This document shows, one piece after another, positions 28,403 through 36,892 of a stretch of DNA of 64,000 nucleotides. Position 1 is the first letter of the stretch; each line of letters starts with the position of its first letter. A model generated the notes under the pieces. The model made no database searches. It was not told where the DNA came from and worked only from the letters and a program-made list of their open reading frames with translations. Source of the DNA: Gemmatimonadota bacterium (GTDB taxonomy: Bacteria > Gemmatimonadota > Gemmatimonadetes > Longimicrobiales > Gaopeijiaceae); the NCBI GenBank assembly GCA_022822445.1, contig JAJEBR010000112.1, positions 62,001 through 126,000 on the forward strand, read 5' to 3'. Position numbers and translations under genes: made by a program.

Positions 28403-29265
28403 TCGGTCGCCCCACGGCCGCGGCTGCGTGCGACGTACACGATCGCCAGCACGATGGCCACGGTGGAGGCCAGGCCGCCCTCGACGCCAAAGGCACCGCC
28501 GGTGATGAAATCGCGGCCGGGCTGCGTAACCTCGATAAGGGGCGCATCGACGAGGGACATGCCGCTCACCGGGAGGTCGGCGAGGAACCCGGTGGCGAAA
28601 TTCCACCCGAGGTGCACGCCGGTGGCGGCCCAGAGACTCCCCGTGACGATGCGCACGAAGCCGAGCAGGAGACCGGCCAGCCCGATGTTGAGCAGGGCCA
28701 GGGATCCCACGTTGGGGTTGGCGCCGTGCAGCGCGGAGAACGCCACGGTGGTGAGCGCCAGCGCGGCCCCGTTACCCCAGCGATCCGCAAGGACTGTCAG
28801 CGGGTACCCGCGAAGGAGAACCTCCTCCCCCGCGGCGGGGAAGAACAGGACGAACGCGGTCCAGGCCCCCGTGCCCAGGTACTCGACGACCGTTCCTCCG
28901 TCCTGCCCGTACCTGAGGCCACCGGCCATGGCGAGCGCTACGACCGGAACCACGATGGCGACCCCGATGGCGGATCCGCGCGCGAGGTACCGCAGCGCCC
29001 CGGCGCGGTGCAGCCCCACCTCCGCCAGGGAACGGCGGCCGTCCACTCTGAGCAGCACGAGAGTCGCGGCGAGACCCGCCACGCACATCGCGCCCCCCTG
29101 GATCAGCAGGTTGTCGGCAAGGCCCGCGAACCTGCCCAGGGCAACGAGTACGATGAAGAAGAGCAGCGCGAAGCCCCCCAGGAGCAGGAGTACTTCAAGC
29201 ACCCCGCGGAGGAGTCCGGCGCGGGAGCCGGGCGGCCCGGGCGGCCCGGAGGGAGTGCCGCTCAA
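28399..29265 (-). CDS. CPBP-family intramembrane metalloprotease
   Basis: A 288-residue membrane protein with about seven hydrophobic segments and the three CPBP/Abi motifs: EEVLLRG (paired glutamates), FSALHG, and HLGWNFATG. These correspond to the proposed metal and catalytic residues of the Rce1-like glutamic/metalloprotease fold. The N-terminus is Gly/Pro-rich and cytosolic. Substrates are unknown; bacterial members range from prenyl-protein-like processing to bacteriocin immunity. The TTG start at 29265 overlaps the bioY stop (TTGA). Its place inside an acyl-CoA operon is unexplained. Confidence 0.9.
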
Positions 29266-29855
29266 GCCTTCGCTTCCCGGTTGGCCGCCAGACGGGAAAG
29301 GACCAGCCGGGTGACGACGACTCCGATCGCCGCCTTGGCCACGGCGCCGGGGAGAAACGGCTGCACCGCCGCGGCGAAGAGCGCGCCCGGACCCAGGTCC
29401 GTCACCGCCGACAGCCAGCCGGCGCCCAGCGCGAAGATGACCGCCGTACCCGCCAGGAACGCCGGGGCGGTTCGCACCACCCTGCCCTCGTGTCCAGCGA
29501 TCCAGCCGGTGAGCGCCGCGGCCATCGGGAACGCCATCAGGTATCCGCCCGTGGGGCCGAAGATCCAGGGCAGGCCCGCCCCGCCCATCGCGAAGACGGG
29601 CACGCCCGCCACCCCCAGCGCGAGGTACAGCAGCTGCGACGACGCGCCCGCCACCGGCCCGAGCAGCGCTCCTGCGAGGAGTACGAAGAGCGTCTGCAGG
29701 GTCATCGGCACCGGGGTCACGCCCAGCGGTACCGCGACGTGGGCACCCACCGCGGTGAGGAGGGCGAAGAGCGCAACCGCCACGGGCACGGCCACGGGCC
29801 GGTTGATGGAGATCGCCGGAACGGCAAGCCGGTTATTCGTTTCGGTTCGTATCAT
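29262..29855 (-). CDS. bioY: Biotin transporter BioY
   Basis: Substrate-binding membrane subunit of a biotin ECF transporter. The 197-residue protein has five to six spans, [20 protein letters not shown], the [16 protein letters not shown] stretch and [19 protein letters not shown]. All are characteristic of BioY. No EcfA/EcfT genes are adjacent, so it would use shared energising subunits or act alone. The start is ATG 29855 with GAGG nine bases upstream. The longer frame upstream only shadows the thiolase. Lying among acyl-CoA genes fits the demand for biotin in acyl-CoA carboxylation, but that link is inference. Confidence 0.95.
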   Translation of the reverse strand: MIRTETNNRLAVPAISINRPVAVPVAVALFALLTAVGAHVAVPLGVTPVPMTLQTLFVLLAGALLGPVAGASSQLLYLALGVAGVPVFAMGGAGLPWIFGPTGGYLMAFPMAAALTGWIAGHEGRVVRTAPAFLAGTAVIFALGAGWLSAVTDLGPGALFAAAVQPFLPGAVAKAAIGVVVTRLVLSRLAANREAKA

Positions 29856-29869
29856 TCTCGTGTACCTCG

Positions 29870-31081
29870 TCAATTCTTGCGCACGGCCAGGGCAACGGCG
29901 TTCCCGCCGCCCAGGCAAAGAGTCGCCATTCCGCTTCCGGCGCCGCGGTCGTCCATTGCGGCGAGCAGCGTCACCAGGATGCGGGCCCCCGACGCACCGA
30001 TCGGATGTCCGAGCGCCACGGCGCCACCGTTTACGTTCACGCGCTCGGGATCCATCCCCAGCTGGCGCATGTCCGCGATCGCCTGGACGGCGAAGGCTTC
30101 GTTCATCTCCACCAGGTCGTAGTCCCCCACGCCCGTCCCCTCCCGCTCCATCAGTCTGCGGACGGCCACGACCGGAGCAAAGAAGAGGTCCCGGGGCTCG
30201 GTTCCACCGGCCGCGTACCCGGTGATCACGGCCCGGAAGGGCAGGCCGTGCGCCTCGGCGTACTCGCGGCTCGCAACCAGCAGCGCGCTGGCGCCGTCGT
30301 TCAGCCCCGGCGCGTTGCCGGCGGTCACGACCAGCTCGTCGAGTCCCTCGGGGGCGTCGCCCGCGAAGGCCGGCCGCAGGCGTGAGAGCGCCTCCAGCGA
30401 TGTGCCGCGCCGCGGGCTCTCGTCGGTGTAGACCACCACCGTGCCCCGGCGCGCCGGGGCCGTCACGGGGACGATCTCCGAAGCGAAGCGGCCGCCGTCG
30501 ATCGCCCCAACCGCCCGCCGGTGCGACTCCAGCGCGAAGGCGTCGGCATCGGAGCGGGTCACGCCCGCCTTCGCGGCCGTGTACTCGGCGTGGCCACCCA
30601 TGTGGCACATCCCGAAAGAGCACCACAGTCCGTCATGCACCAGACCGTCCTGCAGTGTGCGGTCGCCGAACTTCACCCCTCCGCGCAGCCCTCGCAGGTA
30701 GTAGGGGACGTTCGACATGGATTCGAAACCGCCGGCCACCACCAGCCGCGCGTCCCCCGCCCGGATCGCCTGCGCCGCAAGCATCACGGCCTTGAGGCCG
30801 GAACCGCACACCTTGTTGACCGTGACGGCGGGGACGCTGGAGGGAATGCCTCCGTTCACCGCGGCCTGCCGCGCGGGCGCCTGACCGGCCCCGGCGCTCA
30901 CCACGTTCCCCATGATCACTTCGTCGATGCCGGCGGCGTCGACGCCCGAGCGCGCGACCGCCTCGCGCACCGCCACGGCGCCCAGCTCCGGCCCGGAGAG
31001 CGGGCTCAGTCCGCCGAGGAAGCGGCCGATCGGGGTCCGCACCCCGTCCAGGATCACAGGTGTGTTGGCAGCGTCCGCCAA
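29870..31081 (-). CDS. Acetyl-CoA C-acetyltransferase (thiolase)
   Basis: Condenses or cleaves acyl-CoA at C2-C3. The 403-residue protein is complete. The nucleophile is Cys92 in [11 protein letters not shown], the second site is in [12 protein letters not shown], the catalytic His is in [17 protein letters not shown], and the second Cys is in TLCLGGG. It could feed acetoacetyl-CoA to the Hbd protein or complete short-chain beta-oxidation. TTG 31081 is preceded by GGGAG. A possible promoter (TATAAT at 31130-31135) lies at the end of the preceding exonuclease gene. It is co-directional with rex and hbd. Confidence 0.95.
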   Translation of the reverse strand: MADAANTPVILDGVRTPIGRFLGGLSPLSGPELGAVAVREAVARSGVDAAGIDEVIMGNVVSAGAGQAPARQAAVNGGIPSSVPAVTVNKVCGSGLKAVMLAAQAIRAGDARLVVAGGFESMSNVPYYLRGLRGGVKFGDRTLQDGLVHDGLWCSFGMCHMGGHAEYTAAKAGVTRSDADAFALESHRRAVGAIDGGRFASEIVPVTAPARRGTVVVYTDESPRRGTSLEALSRLRPAFAGDAPEGLDELVVTAGNAPGLNDGASALLVASREYAEAHGLPFRAVITGYAAGGTEPRDLFFAPVVAVRRLMEREGTGVGDYDLVEMNEAFAVQAIADMRQLGMDPERVNVNGGAVALGHPIGASGARILVTLLAAMDDRGAGSGMATLCLGGGNAVALAVRKN

Positions 31082-31109
31082 GGGAGACTCCCATCGTGGT
31101 GGGCAGGTT

Positions 31110-31135
31110 CCGGCATGCCGGGGAACAACATTATA
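31110..31135 (-). promoter_or_regulatory. Candidate thiolase-operon promoter with palindrome
   Basis: On the minus strand a consensus TATAAT (31130-31135) lies just at the stop of the exonuclease gene, with no good -35. The start site would fall within or beside a perfect 12-base palindrome CCGGCATGCCGG (31110-31121), located about 30 bases before the thiolase TTG. The palindrome could be an operator. It does not match the Rex consensus. Confidence 0.35.
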
Positions 31136-32000
31136 AACCGGGGCGAAAGCGCGGTGGTAGACCGGTGTCTGCGAAGAGGTCGCGCTGGCGCCTGTCGCGC
31201 TTTCGCGGCCGGTAGCGCTTCAGCGAGTGAAGATCGCCGATCCCGAGGCTCTCGGCCCGGTCGAGGAGGCGCAGCAGGATCCGGGCCGTCGCGAGCGCAT
31301 CCCCATGGGCGCGGTGGCGCTCCAGGATGGGGACCTGGAAGTGGTCGGCGAGCGAATCGAGGTTGCGGTAGCGGAGTTCGGGCGCGAACCGGCGCGTCAG
31401 GCTGATGGTGCAGAGGCGCTTCACCTCCGGAACGTCGCCCAGCGAGTCCCGCAGCTGCGCGCGCACCCAGCCCCAGTCGAAACCCGCGTTGTGCGCGACG
31501 AAGACCCGCCCCGCCAGGCGCCGGAAGACCTCCTCGGCGATCTCGTCGAAGGACGGGGCGGTGGCCAGCATCTCGTCGGTGATCCCGGTGAGGCGTTCGG
31601 TCGACGGCCAGACGGGGCGGCCGGGGTGCACGAGGGTGTGGAAGGAGTCGGTTACCTCGCCGCGCCGCACCTCCACCACCGCGATCTCGGTGACGCGGTG
31701 CCCGCCGTCGTAGCTGCCTCCCGTCGTCTCGACGTCCACGACGGCGTAGCATAGCCGCGACAGGGGCGTGCCGGGCGGGCGGGGGGTCCCGCCGCGCAGG
31801 CTCCAGCGGCCGTCGGCGTCCACCTCGAAGCGCTCGTCCCTGCCGAGCAGCGCGAAGACGGCGGCGGCGGCCGCGCCGGGGTGGCCGTCGAGGCCGAGGA
31901 CTTCCCGGGCGAGGTCGGTGGTGGGGGCGGGGCCCTCCTCCAGCATGGCCCAGGCCAGCTGCAGCAGGGATGGGTCGGGCGCGGGCGGAGCGAACGTCAT
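31131..32000 (-). CDS. DEDDh 3'-5' exonuclease (DNA polymerase III epsilon-like)
   Basis: A 289-residue nuclease. The N-terminal 75 residues resemble a small winged-helix domain. The exonuclease domain begins at YAVVDVETTGG (Asp89, Glu91), with exo II in AHNAGFDW and exo III in HRAHGDALATA. The basic C-tail is rich in Arg/Lys. It resembles the stand-alone epsilon/DnaQ-like proteins, which act in proofreading or repair. I chose ATG 32000, overlapping the rex stop (ATGA); an ATG six bases upstream is also possible. The long frame beyond is a shadow of rex. Confidence 0.9.
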   Translation of the reverse strand: MTFAPPAPDPSLLQLAWAMLEEGPAPTTDLAREVLGLDGHPGAAAAAVFALLGRDERFEVDADGRWSLRGGTPRPPGTPLSRLCYAVVDVETTGGSYDGGHRVTEIAVVEVRRGEVTDSFHTLVHPGRPVWPSTERLTGITDEMLATAPSFDEIAEEVFRRLAGRVFVAHNAGFDWGWVRAQLRDSLGDVPEVKRLCTISLTRRFAPELRYRNLDSLADHFQVPILERHRAHGDALATARILLRLLDRAESLGIGDLHSLKRYRPRKRDRRQRDLFADTGLPPRFRPGL

Positions 32001-32656
32001 CGGCATCGGCGCAGCCGGGTCAGCGCATGCGAGAGGCTCTCGAGCTCTACCGTCATGCTGACGTTCCTCAGCGCCACGTCGTCCGGGAGGCGGAGCTGCG
32101 CCGGCGCGTAGTTGAGTACGGCCCGGACTCCCGCCGCTACCACCCGGTCGACGAGTGCCTGCGCGACCGGGGCGGGCACCGCGACGATCACGAGGTCGGT
32201 CCGGTCCTCCCGCAGCGCGCACTCCAGCTCGTGCTCGCCCCGGATCATGACATCGCCCAGCCGGGTCCCGACCTTGCCGGGATCGTTGTCGATAACCGTG
32301 GTGATGTGGAAGCCCCGTGCCCGAAAGGGCTCGTACCGGAAGAGCGCCGTTCCGATGCGTCCCGCACCCAGCAGTGCAACCCGCCAGACCGAGTCCAGGC
32401 CAAGCACATCGCGGAGCACGCCGGTCAGCTCCTTGACGGAGTATCCCAGCCCGCGCTTGCCGAAGGATCCCAGGAAGGAAAGGTCCTTCCGGACCTGGGC
32501 CGCAGTGGTGCCGCCCCGCTCGGCCAGCACGCCGCTGGCCACACTGCTGATCCCGGAGCGCTCGAAGTCCTCCAGATACCGCAGGTAGAGCGAGAAGCGG
32601 CGGACGGTGGCGTCGGGGATCTTCGCGTCGGCGACACTGCTTGTGAAATCGTTCAC
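31997..32656 (-). CDS. rex: Redox-sensing transcriptional repressor Rex
   Basis: Dimeric repressor that leaves DNA when the NADH/NAD ratio rises. The winged helix (about 15-75) has TVRRFSLYLRYLEDFERSG and the DNA-recognition stretch TTAAQVRKDLSFLGSFGKRG. The Rossmann domain begins WRVALLGAGRIGTALF (Gly97-Gly102), and PAPVAQALVDRVVAAGVRAVLNYAP is the family C-part. The length of 219 is normal. The only start is GTG 32656, inside a perfect Rex operator and within a base or so of the predicted transcription start, so the mRNA may be leaderless and autoregulated. Likely downstream targets in the same run are thiolase, hbd and acyl-CoA dehydrogenase. Confidence 0.96.
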   Translation of the reverse strand: MNDFTSSVADAKIPDATVRRFSLYLRYLEDFERSGISSVASGVLAERGGTTAAQVRKDLSFLGSFGKRGLGYSVKELTGVLRDVLGLDSVWRVALLGAGRIGTALFRYEPFRARGFHITTVIDNDPGKVGTRLGDVMIRGEHELECALREDRTDLVIVAVPAPVAQALVDRVVAAGVRAVLNYAPAQLRLPDDVALRNVSMTVELESLSHALTRLRRCR

Positions 32657-32658
32657 AA
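32641..32658. promoter_or_regulatory. Perfect Rex operator overlapping rex start codon
   Basis: TTGTGAAATCGTTCACAA is an exact TTGTGAA-N4-TTCACAA palindrome, the established Rex-binding consensus. It covers the GTG start of rex and the expected transcription start, so bound Rex would block its own promoter. Confidence 0.9.
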
Positions 32659-32662
32659 GTGG

Positions 32663-32692
32663 AAGCTAGAAGCGTCCCGGCGGGGGCGTCAA
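32663..32692 (-). promoter_or_regulatory. Candidate rex promoter
   Basis: On the minus strand TTGACG (32687-32692), an 18-base spacer and TAGCTT (32663-32668). Initiation about seven bases downstream would be at 32656, the first base of the rex GTG. The -35 is good and the -10 moderate. Position relative to the Rex operator supports it. Confidence 0.5.
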
Positions 32693-32709
32693 CCGGGGTG
32701 GCGCGGGGA

Positions 32710-33543
32710 TTATCCGCGAAGCGCCGATGGAAGCAGCGTACCGCTCAGTGCGATGAAATCGTCCGGCGACAGCTGCTCAGGGCGGACAGACGCGGGCAGC
32801 GATCGCTCCGCCAGCACCCGCTCCACCTCCGTCTGCGGACAGCGCAGATCCGGGTGCCGGCGCAGAATCCTGCCGAGTTGCTTGCGCCGCCAGGAGAAGG
32901 CGGCCTGGGTGAGGATGCGGACCCGCCGGGCCGCCTCCGCGTCAACCCTCTGGGGGGCGTGCGGCGTGATTCTGAGCGCCACCGAATCGACCCGGGGCAC
33001 CGGCCGGAAGGCCCCGCGTGGCACCCTGCACACGCGCGACACCTCCGCGTGCACCGCGACGCCGACCGTGAGCGCCCCGTAGGTGCGGGAGCCGGGCGCG
33101 GCCAGGATGCGCGCGCCCACCTCAGCCTGCACCGTCAGCACGATGTCCGCCGGGAAGGGGAAGCGGAGCAACTTGAAGATGATCGGTGTGGTGATGTTGT
33201 AGGGGATGTTCCCTGCGACCCGCGTGGCGGACCAGTCCTCCGTGAGGCGTGGGAGGTCCAGCGAAAGGACGTCGCCGTGCACGATCCGGACGCGCGGGTC
33301 GTGGCGGTGGCGCTCGGCCAGTTCCGGGGCGAGTTCGTCATCCAGTTCCACGGCGGTCAGCGCCGCGCCGGCCCGCACCAGGTGATCGGTGAGCGCGCCC
33401 CGCCCCGCGCCGATCTCGAGCACGTGCTCCCCCTCCCCCGCGCCGACGGCGGCCGCGATCTTGCGCCGCAGGTTCGGGTCCACCAGGAAGTTCTGCCCCA
33501 GGGAGCGCTTCGCGCGGCCACGCCCCCTTCCTGCCGGCTTCAT
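32710..33543 (-). CDS. rsmA: 16S rRNA dimethyladenosine transferase RsmA (KsgA)
   Basis: Dimethylates the two adjacent adenines in helix 45 of 16S rRNA using SAM. The 277-residue protein has SLGQNFLVDPN at the N-terminus, the SAM motif VLEIGAGRGALTDHL and the catalytic GNIPYNITTPIIF. The C-terminal helical domain has FSWRRKQLGRIL. All signatures are intact. ATG 33543 overlaps the SpoIIE-phosphatase stop (ATGA). The gene ends just before the rex promoter region. The long frame upstream to 34539 is a shadow. Confidence 0.96.
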   Translation of the reverse strand: MKPAGRGRGRAKRSLGQNFLVDPNLRRKIAAAVGAGEGEHVLEIGAGRGALTDHLVRAGAALTAVELDDELAPELAERHRHDPRVRIVHGDVLSLDLPRLTEDWSATRVAGNIPYNITTPIIFKLLRFPFPADIVLTVQAEVGARILAAPGSRTYGALTVGVAVHAEVSRVCRVPRGAFRPVPRVDSVALRITPHAPQRVDAEAARRVRILTQAAFSWRRKQLGRILRRHPDLRCPQTEVERVLAERSLPASVRPEQLSPDDFIALSGTLLPSALRG

Positions 33544-35072
33544 AGGGTGCGCAGGACCACCGCGGTTCGGTCGTCCGAGGGAATCGACGGGGTCGCCCGC
33601 CGGCACAGCTCGAAGAGTTCGTCCAGGATCTCGTCCGCCCGGCTCCGGTGGCGGGCCGAAACCGTCTGCAGCACCAGGTCCTCGCCGCTGTTCCTGCCGG
33701 TGTGTGCGAGTGTGTCCGAAAGTCCGTCGGTGAAGAGCAGCAGGATATCCTCCCCGGGGCGCCAATCCGCCACGGACTGACCGTACGGCGCCGCCCCGAT
33801 TCCCATCGGCGGGTCGGTCGCGAAGAGGCGTCTGGCCCCTCCGCCGGCCTCGACGACGAAAGCGTGGGGGTGACCCGCGTTCGAGTACGCGATCTCGGCC
33901 GTTCCCGGCGACAGCACGCAGTAGCAGAGCGAAAGGTACATCTCGGTGGACTCGAGCTCGTCGCCGATCGCGCGGTCCACGTATTCGAGCACGGCGGCGG
34001 GGGCAGCGCCCTCCTCCGCGTAGATCGCCGCGGCGCTCATCACCAGGGCCATGATGAGCGCGGCAGGGAATCCGTGGCCCGAAACGTCCCCGATCATCAC
34101 GCCCACCCTGCCTCCGGAAAGCTGAATGACCTGGTAGAAGTCGCCCCCCACGGACGTGGCCGGCATCACCCGCGCCGCCGCCTCGACGCCCGGAACTCGC
34201 GGGATCGGGGGCAGCAGCTTCATCTGCAGGTCGTGGGCCAGCTCCATCTCCCGGGTGAGTCGCTCCCGCGCGATGTCCTCGCGAATCGTGCGGTTCGCCT
34301 CCAGCGCGGCTGCCAGCGCGTTCCGGCTGCGGTCCACCTCCCGGGCGAGCGACCCTGCGCGCTCCAGCGAAGCACGGAGGATCCCGGCCAGTGCGCTGCC
34401 AGGCCCATCCCCCGCCACCTCCACCTCGAGCTCGCGGTCCGTCCCCAGCGGAACCGTAAAGCTGTGACCAACTGAAGTCCGAGACCCGCCCCCGCCCGAG
34501 CCATGGACCGGAACCCGCTCGCCTGCCACGACCTCCCACGCGCGCACGTCCAGCCCCGGCTGCGTGTCGAAGTCCTCCAGCGTCTCCGCAACCGGCTTTG
34601 GTAACCGCCGATAGGTCGGCCCGTCCCCGGGCGGTTCACGCAGGACGAGGGTGACCGCATTGCCCCTGCGGTTGAAGCGCACTTCGTCCATCAGGGCCCG
34701 CATCACAAAGACGCCGCGGCCGTCGGGCAGCGTCAGGTTCTCGGGCAGGCGGGGATCGGGAACCGCCTCGGGGTCGAATCCTCCGCCCTGGTCGGAGACG
34801 CGGACGCGGACCTCGCCGGGAACGGCCGTAAGCTCCACCCGCACGCGCGTGTCGGAGCCGCCGGAACTCCCGTACAGCATCGCGTTGGAAATCGCCTCGG
34901 TAAGGCCGACGCGGAAGTTGAACAGCAGGCGGCGGCGGTCGAGGCCGGCAGGTACGCAGTGCTCGACCGCGTGGTCCACCGCCCCTTCGATGGAAGCGAT
35001 GTCGTTGGGAAGCTCGAAGACCAGGGTCTCGGCTCCCGCGGCGCCGGGGACAAGGCGATCGGCTGGGCTCAC
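33540..35072 (-). CDS. HATPase-SpoIIE fusion: anti-sigma-type kinase and PP2C phosphatase
   Basis: A 510-residue signalling protein. Residues about 15-150 are a HATPase_c_2/RsbW-like domain, with LTEAISNAMLYG, VSDQGGGFDP and GRGVFVMRALMDEV. A middle segment (about 215-280) forms a likely coiled coil. Residues about 285-510 are a SpoIIE/PP2C phosphatase with VGGDFYQV, GDVSGHGFPAAL, NAGHPHAFV and LLLFTDGLSD as metal ligands. One chain thus carries both the kinase-like and phosphatase activities that normally oppose each other on a STAS antagonist. The STAS gene lies just upstream. No sigma factor is adjacent. The GTG start is at 35072. Confidence 0.92.
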   Translation of the reverse strand: MSPADRLVPGAAGAETLVFELPNDIASIEGAVDHAVEHCVPAGLDRRRLLFNFRVGLTEAISNAMLYGSSGGSDTRVRVELTAVPGEVRVRVSDQGGGFDPEAVPDPRLPENLTLPDGRGVFVMRALMDEVRFNRRGNAVTLVLREPPGDGPTYRRLPKPVAETLEDFDTQPGLDVRAWEVVAGERVPVHGSGGGGSRTSVGHSFTVPLGTDRELEVEVAGDGPGSALAGILRASLERAGSLAREVDRSRNALAAALEANRTIREDIARERLTREMELAHDLQMKLLPPIPRVPGVEAAARVMPATSVGGDFYQVIQLSGGRVGVMIGDVSGHGFPAALIMALVMSAAAIYAEEGAAPAAVLEYVDRAIGDELESTEMYLSLCYCVLSPGTAEIAYSNAGHPHAFVVEAGGGARRLFATDPPMGIGAAPYGQSVADWRPGEDILLLFTDGLSDTLAHTGRNSGEDLVLQTVSARHRSRADEILDELFELCRRATPSIPSDDRTAVVLRTL

Positions 35073-35092
35073 TGGTTCACTGCTCCGTCGGC

Positions 35093-35422
35093 CTACTCGG
35101 TGAGCGCCTCCTCCAGGCTGTCGCAGATCTCGAAGAGGGTGTACAGCTTCGTCAGTTCGAAGAGCGTCCGGAGATCCTCGTTGAGGGAGGCCAGCCGCAG
35201 CCGCCCGCCCGCTTCGCGGATCTTCTTCGAGAGGCCCACCAGGATCCCGAGCCCCGAAGAGTCGATGTATCCGGTCAGGGCGAAGTCCACCACGAACTGG
35301 CGAGTCCCCTCCTCAAGTTCGGCGAGAATCATCCTCTTGAGCTCCTGGCGGTTGCCGACGATGAGCTGTCCCGCGACCTCGACGACCGCGGCCTGACCGA
35401 ACCTTCTCAAGTTGAAGGACAT
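35093..35422 (-). CDS. STAS-domain anti-sigma factor antagonist
   Basis: A 109-residue SpoIIAA/RsbV-like protein: SFNLRRFGQAAVVEVAGQLIVGN at the N-terminus, the phosphorylatable Ser in GYIDSSGLGILVGLSK and the EDLRTLFELTKLYTLFEI C-terminal helix. In partner-switching systems this Ser is phosphorylated by an RsbW-like kinase and dephosphorylated by a SpoIIE/RsbU phosphatase; both domains are encoded by the next gene. ATG 35422 has GGAAGGA upstream. The 115-nt gap before it contains a hairpin (GCACGG/CCGTGC) and a TATATC box on the minus strand that may be its promoter. Confidence 0.93.
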   Translation of the reverse strand: MSFNLRRFGQAAVVEVAGQLIVGNRQELKRMILAELEEGTRQFVVDFALTGYIDSSGLGILVGLSKKIREAGGRLRLASLNEDLRTLFELTKLYTLFEICDSLEEALTE

Positions 35423-35537
35423 GTGCTTCCTTCCAGACGGTGGGTATTCGACTCTGTCTCCGCTCCGGCGGTCCGCCGCTCTCGGATCACGGACGCGCAC
35501 GGAAGATATACCGTGCGGACGGGGGCGCGAGAATGGG

Positions 35538-36398
35538 TCAGTCCTCTTCCGCGGACATCAGCGCCGTGATCGCGGCCACGCGGACGATGTCCATCACCGA
35601 CGCGCCCCGCGACAGATCGTTGAGCGGCGCCCTCAATCCCTGGAGGATGGGTCCCAGCGCGACGGCCCCGGCAAGTCGCTGGACCAGCTTGTAGGCGATG
35701 TTGGCCGCGTCCAGACCGGGGAAGACCAGGACGTTGGCGTGGCCGGCGACGGCCGAACCGGGAGCCTTCACCCGGGCGACCTCGGGGATCAGGGCGGCGT
35801 CACCCTGCAGCTCGCCGTCGGCGGCGACGTCGGGACATGCTTCCCGGAAGCGCTGCAGCCCTTCCCGCACCTGCTCGACCGGCCGTCCCCCGGCGCTTCC
35901 CAGGGTGGAGTAGGACAGGAAGGCGACGCGGGGCTCGTCCCCGACCACCAGGCGACGTAAGCGCACGGCCTCCGAGGCAATCGCGGCCAGCTGGCGGGGA
36001 CGCGGTTCGGGCACCACCCCGGCGTCGGTGAAGATCAGCACCTCGGATCCCTCCCCGCGGAAATCGTGGACCTCCATGAAAAACGACGAAGACAGCGTAC
36101 GCACCCCCGTCCTCAGCCCCACACCCTTCAGCCCGGCCCGGATCACCTCCGCGGTGGTGTGGACAGCGCCGGCGACCACCCCGTCCACCCTTCCATCCCG
36201 CAGCATGCCCACCGCCCGCTGCAGTCGTCCCGGCGCATCCGCGACTCCGGCCTCCGCCTCAAGCACCACCGGCCGGACCACACCCCGCCGCGCCAGTATC
36301 CCCGCGGCCTCCGCCACCCTGTGATCCTCCCCCTCGGGGAACGCGATCCTCCGCCCCAGGCGCCGCGCGCGCGCCTCGAGCCCGGCGGTGAAGGTCAC
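35538..36398 (-). CDS. pta: Phosphate acetyltransferase
   Basis: Interconverts acetyl-CoA and acetyl phosphate. At 286 residues it is the short, single-domain Pta type with FPEGEDHRVAEAA at the start, VAGAVHTTAEVIRAGLKGVGL, FTDAGVVPEP, YSTLGSAGG and NVLVFPGLDAANIAYKLVQRL. The length is below the usual 320-330, chiefly between the N-terminal motif and VAGAVHTT. No acetate kinase is in the window. A phosphobutyryltransferase activity cannot be excluded. The GTG start overlaps the coaD stop (GTGA), with coaD and rsmD upstream. Confidence 0.9.
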   Translation of the reverse strand: MTFTAGLEARARRLGRRIAFPEGEDHRVAEAAGILARRGVVRPVVLEAEAGVADAPGRLQRAVGMLRDGRVDGVVAGAVHTTAEVIRAGLKGVGLRTGVRTLSSSFFMEVHDFRGEGSEVLIFTDAGVVPEPRPRQLAAIASEAVRLRRLVVGDEPRVAFLSYSTLGSAGGRPVEQVREGLQRFREACPDVAADGELQGDAALIPEVARVKAPGSAVAGHANVLVFPGLDAANIAYKLVQRLAGAVALGPILQGLRAPLNDLSRGASVMDIVRVAAITALMSAEED

Positions 36399-36892
36399 GA
36401 AAGGCGCTGGCGGAGGCGCTCCAGCACCGGAGGCGAGACGAAGCTGCTCACGTCACCACCCAGGGCGGCCACCTCCCGCACCAGCGACGCCGACAGGAAC
36501 GAGTACCCCAGATCGGGAACCAGGAAGATCGTCTCCACCCCGTCGTACAATTCACGGTTCATCTGCGCCATCTGGAACTCGTACTCGAAGTCGGCCACCG
36601 CCCGCAGCCCCCGCACGACGAACCGGGCCCCGACCGAGCGAGCGAAGTCGACCAGCAGTCCCGCGAAGGAGACGCACTCGATCCGCGGCTCGTCGGCGAA
36701 GACCTCGCGCATGATATCGAGGCGTTCGGGAACAGCGAAGAGGTGCCGCTTGCTCTGGGACGAGGATTCGGCCACGGCGACCACCAGGCGATCGCAAACG
36801 CGGAGCGTGCGGCGGGCGACGTCCTCATGTCCCCGCGTCACAGGGTCGAAGGATCCGGGGTATACCCCCACGACCGGACCGGTCTTCGTCAT
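36395..36892 (-). CDS. coaD: Phosphopantetheine adenylyltransferase
   Basis: Penultimate step of coenzyme A synthesis, adenylating 4'-phosphopantetheine. The 165-residue protein has YPGSFDPVTRGHEDVARR (nucleotidyltransferase signature), VRGLRAVADFEYEFQMAQMN and the C-terminal SFLSASLVREVAALGGDVS. The start is ATG 36892, overlapping the rsmD stop (ATGA). It is followed by pta with another four-base overlap. Pairing coaD with rsmD is a common gene order. Confidence 0.96.
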   Translation of the reverse strand: MTKTGPVVGVYPGSFDPVTRGHEDVARRTLRVCDRLVVAVAESSSQSKRHLFAVPERLDIMREVFADEPRIECVSFAGLLVDFARSVGARFVVRGLRAVADFEYEFQMAQMNRELYDGVETIFLVPDLGYSFLSASLVREVAALGGDVSSFVSPPVLERLRQRLS

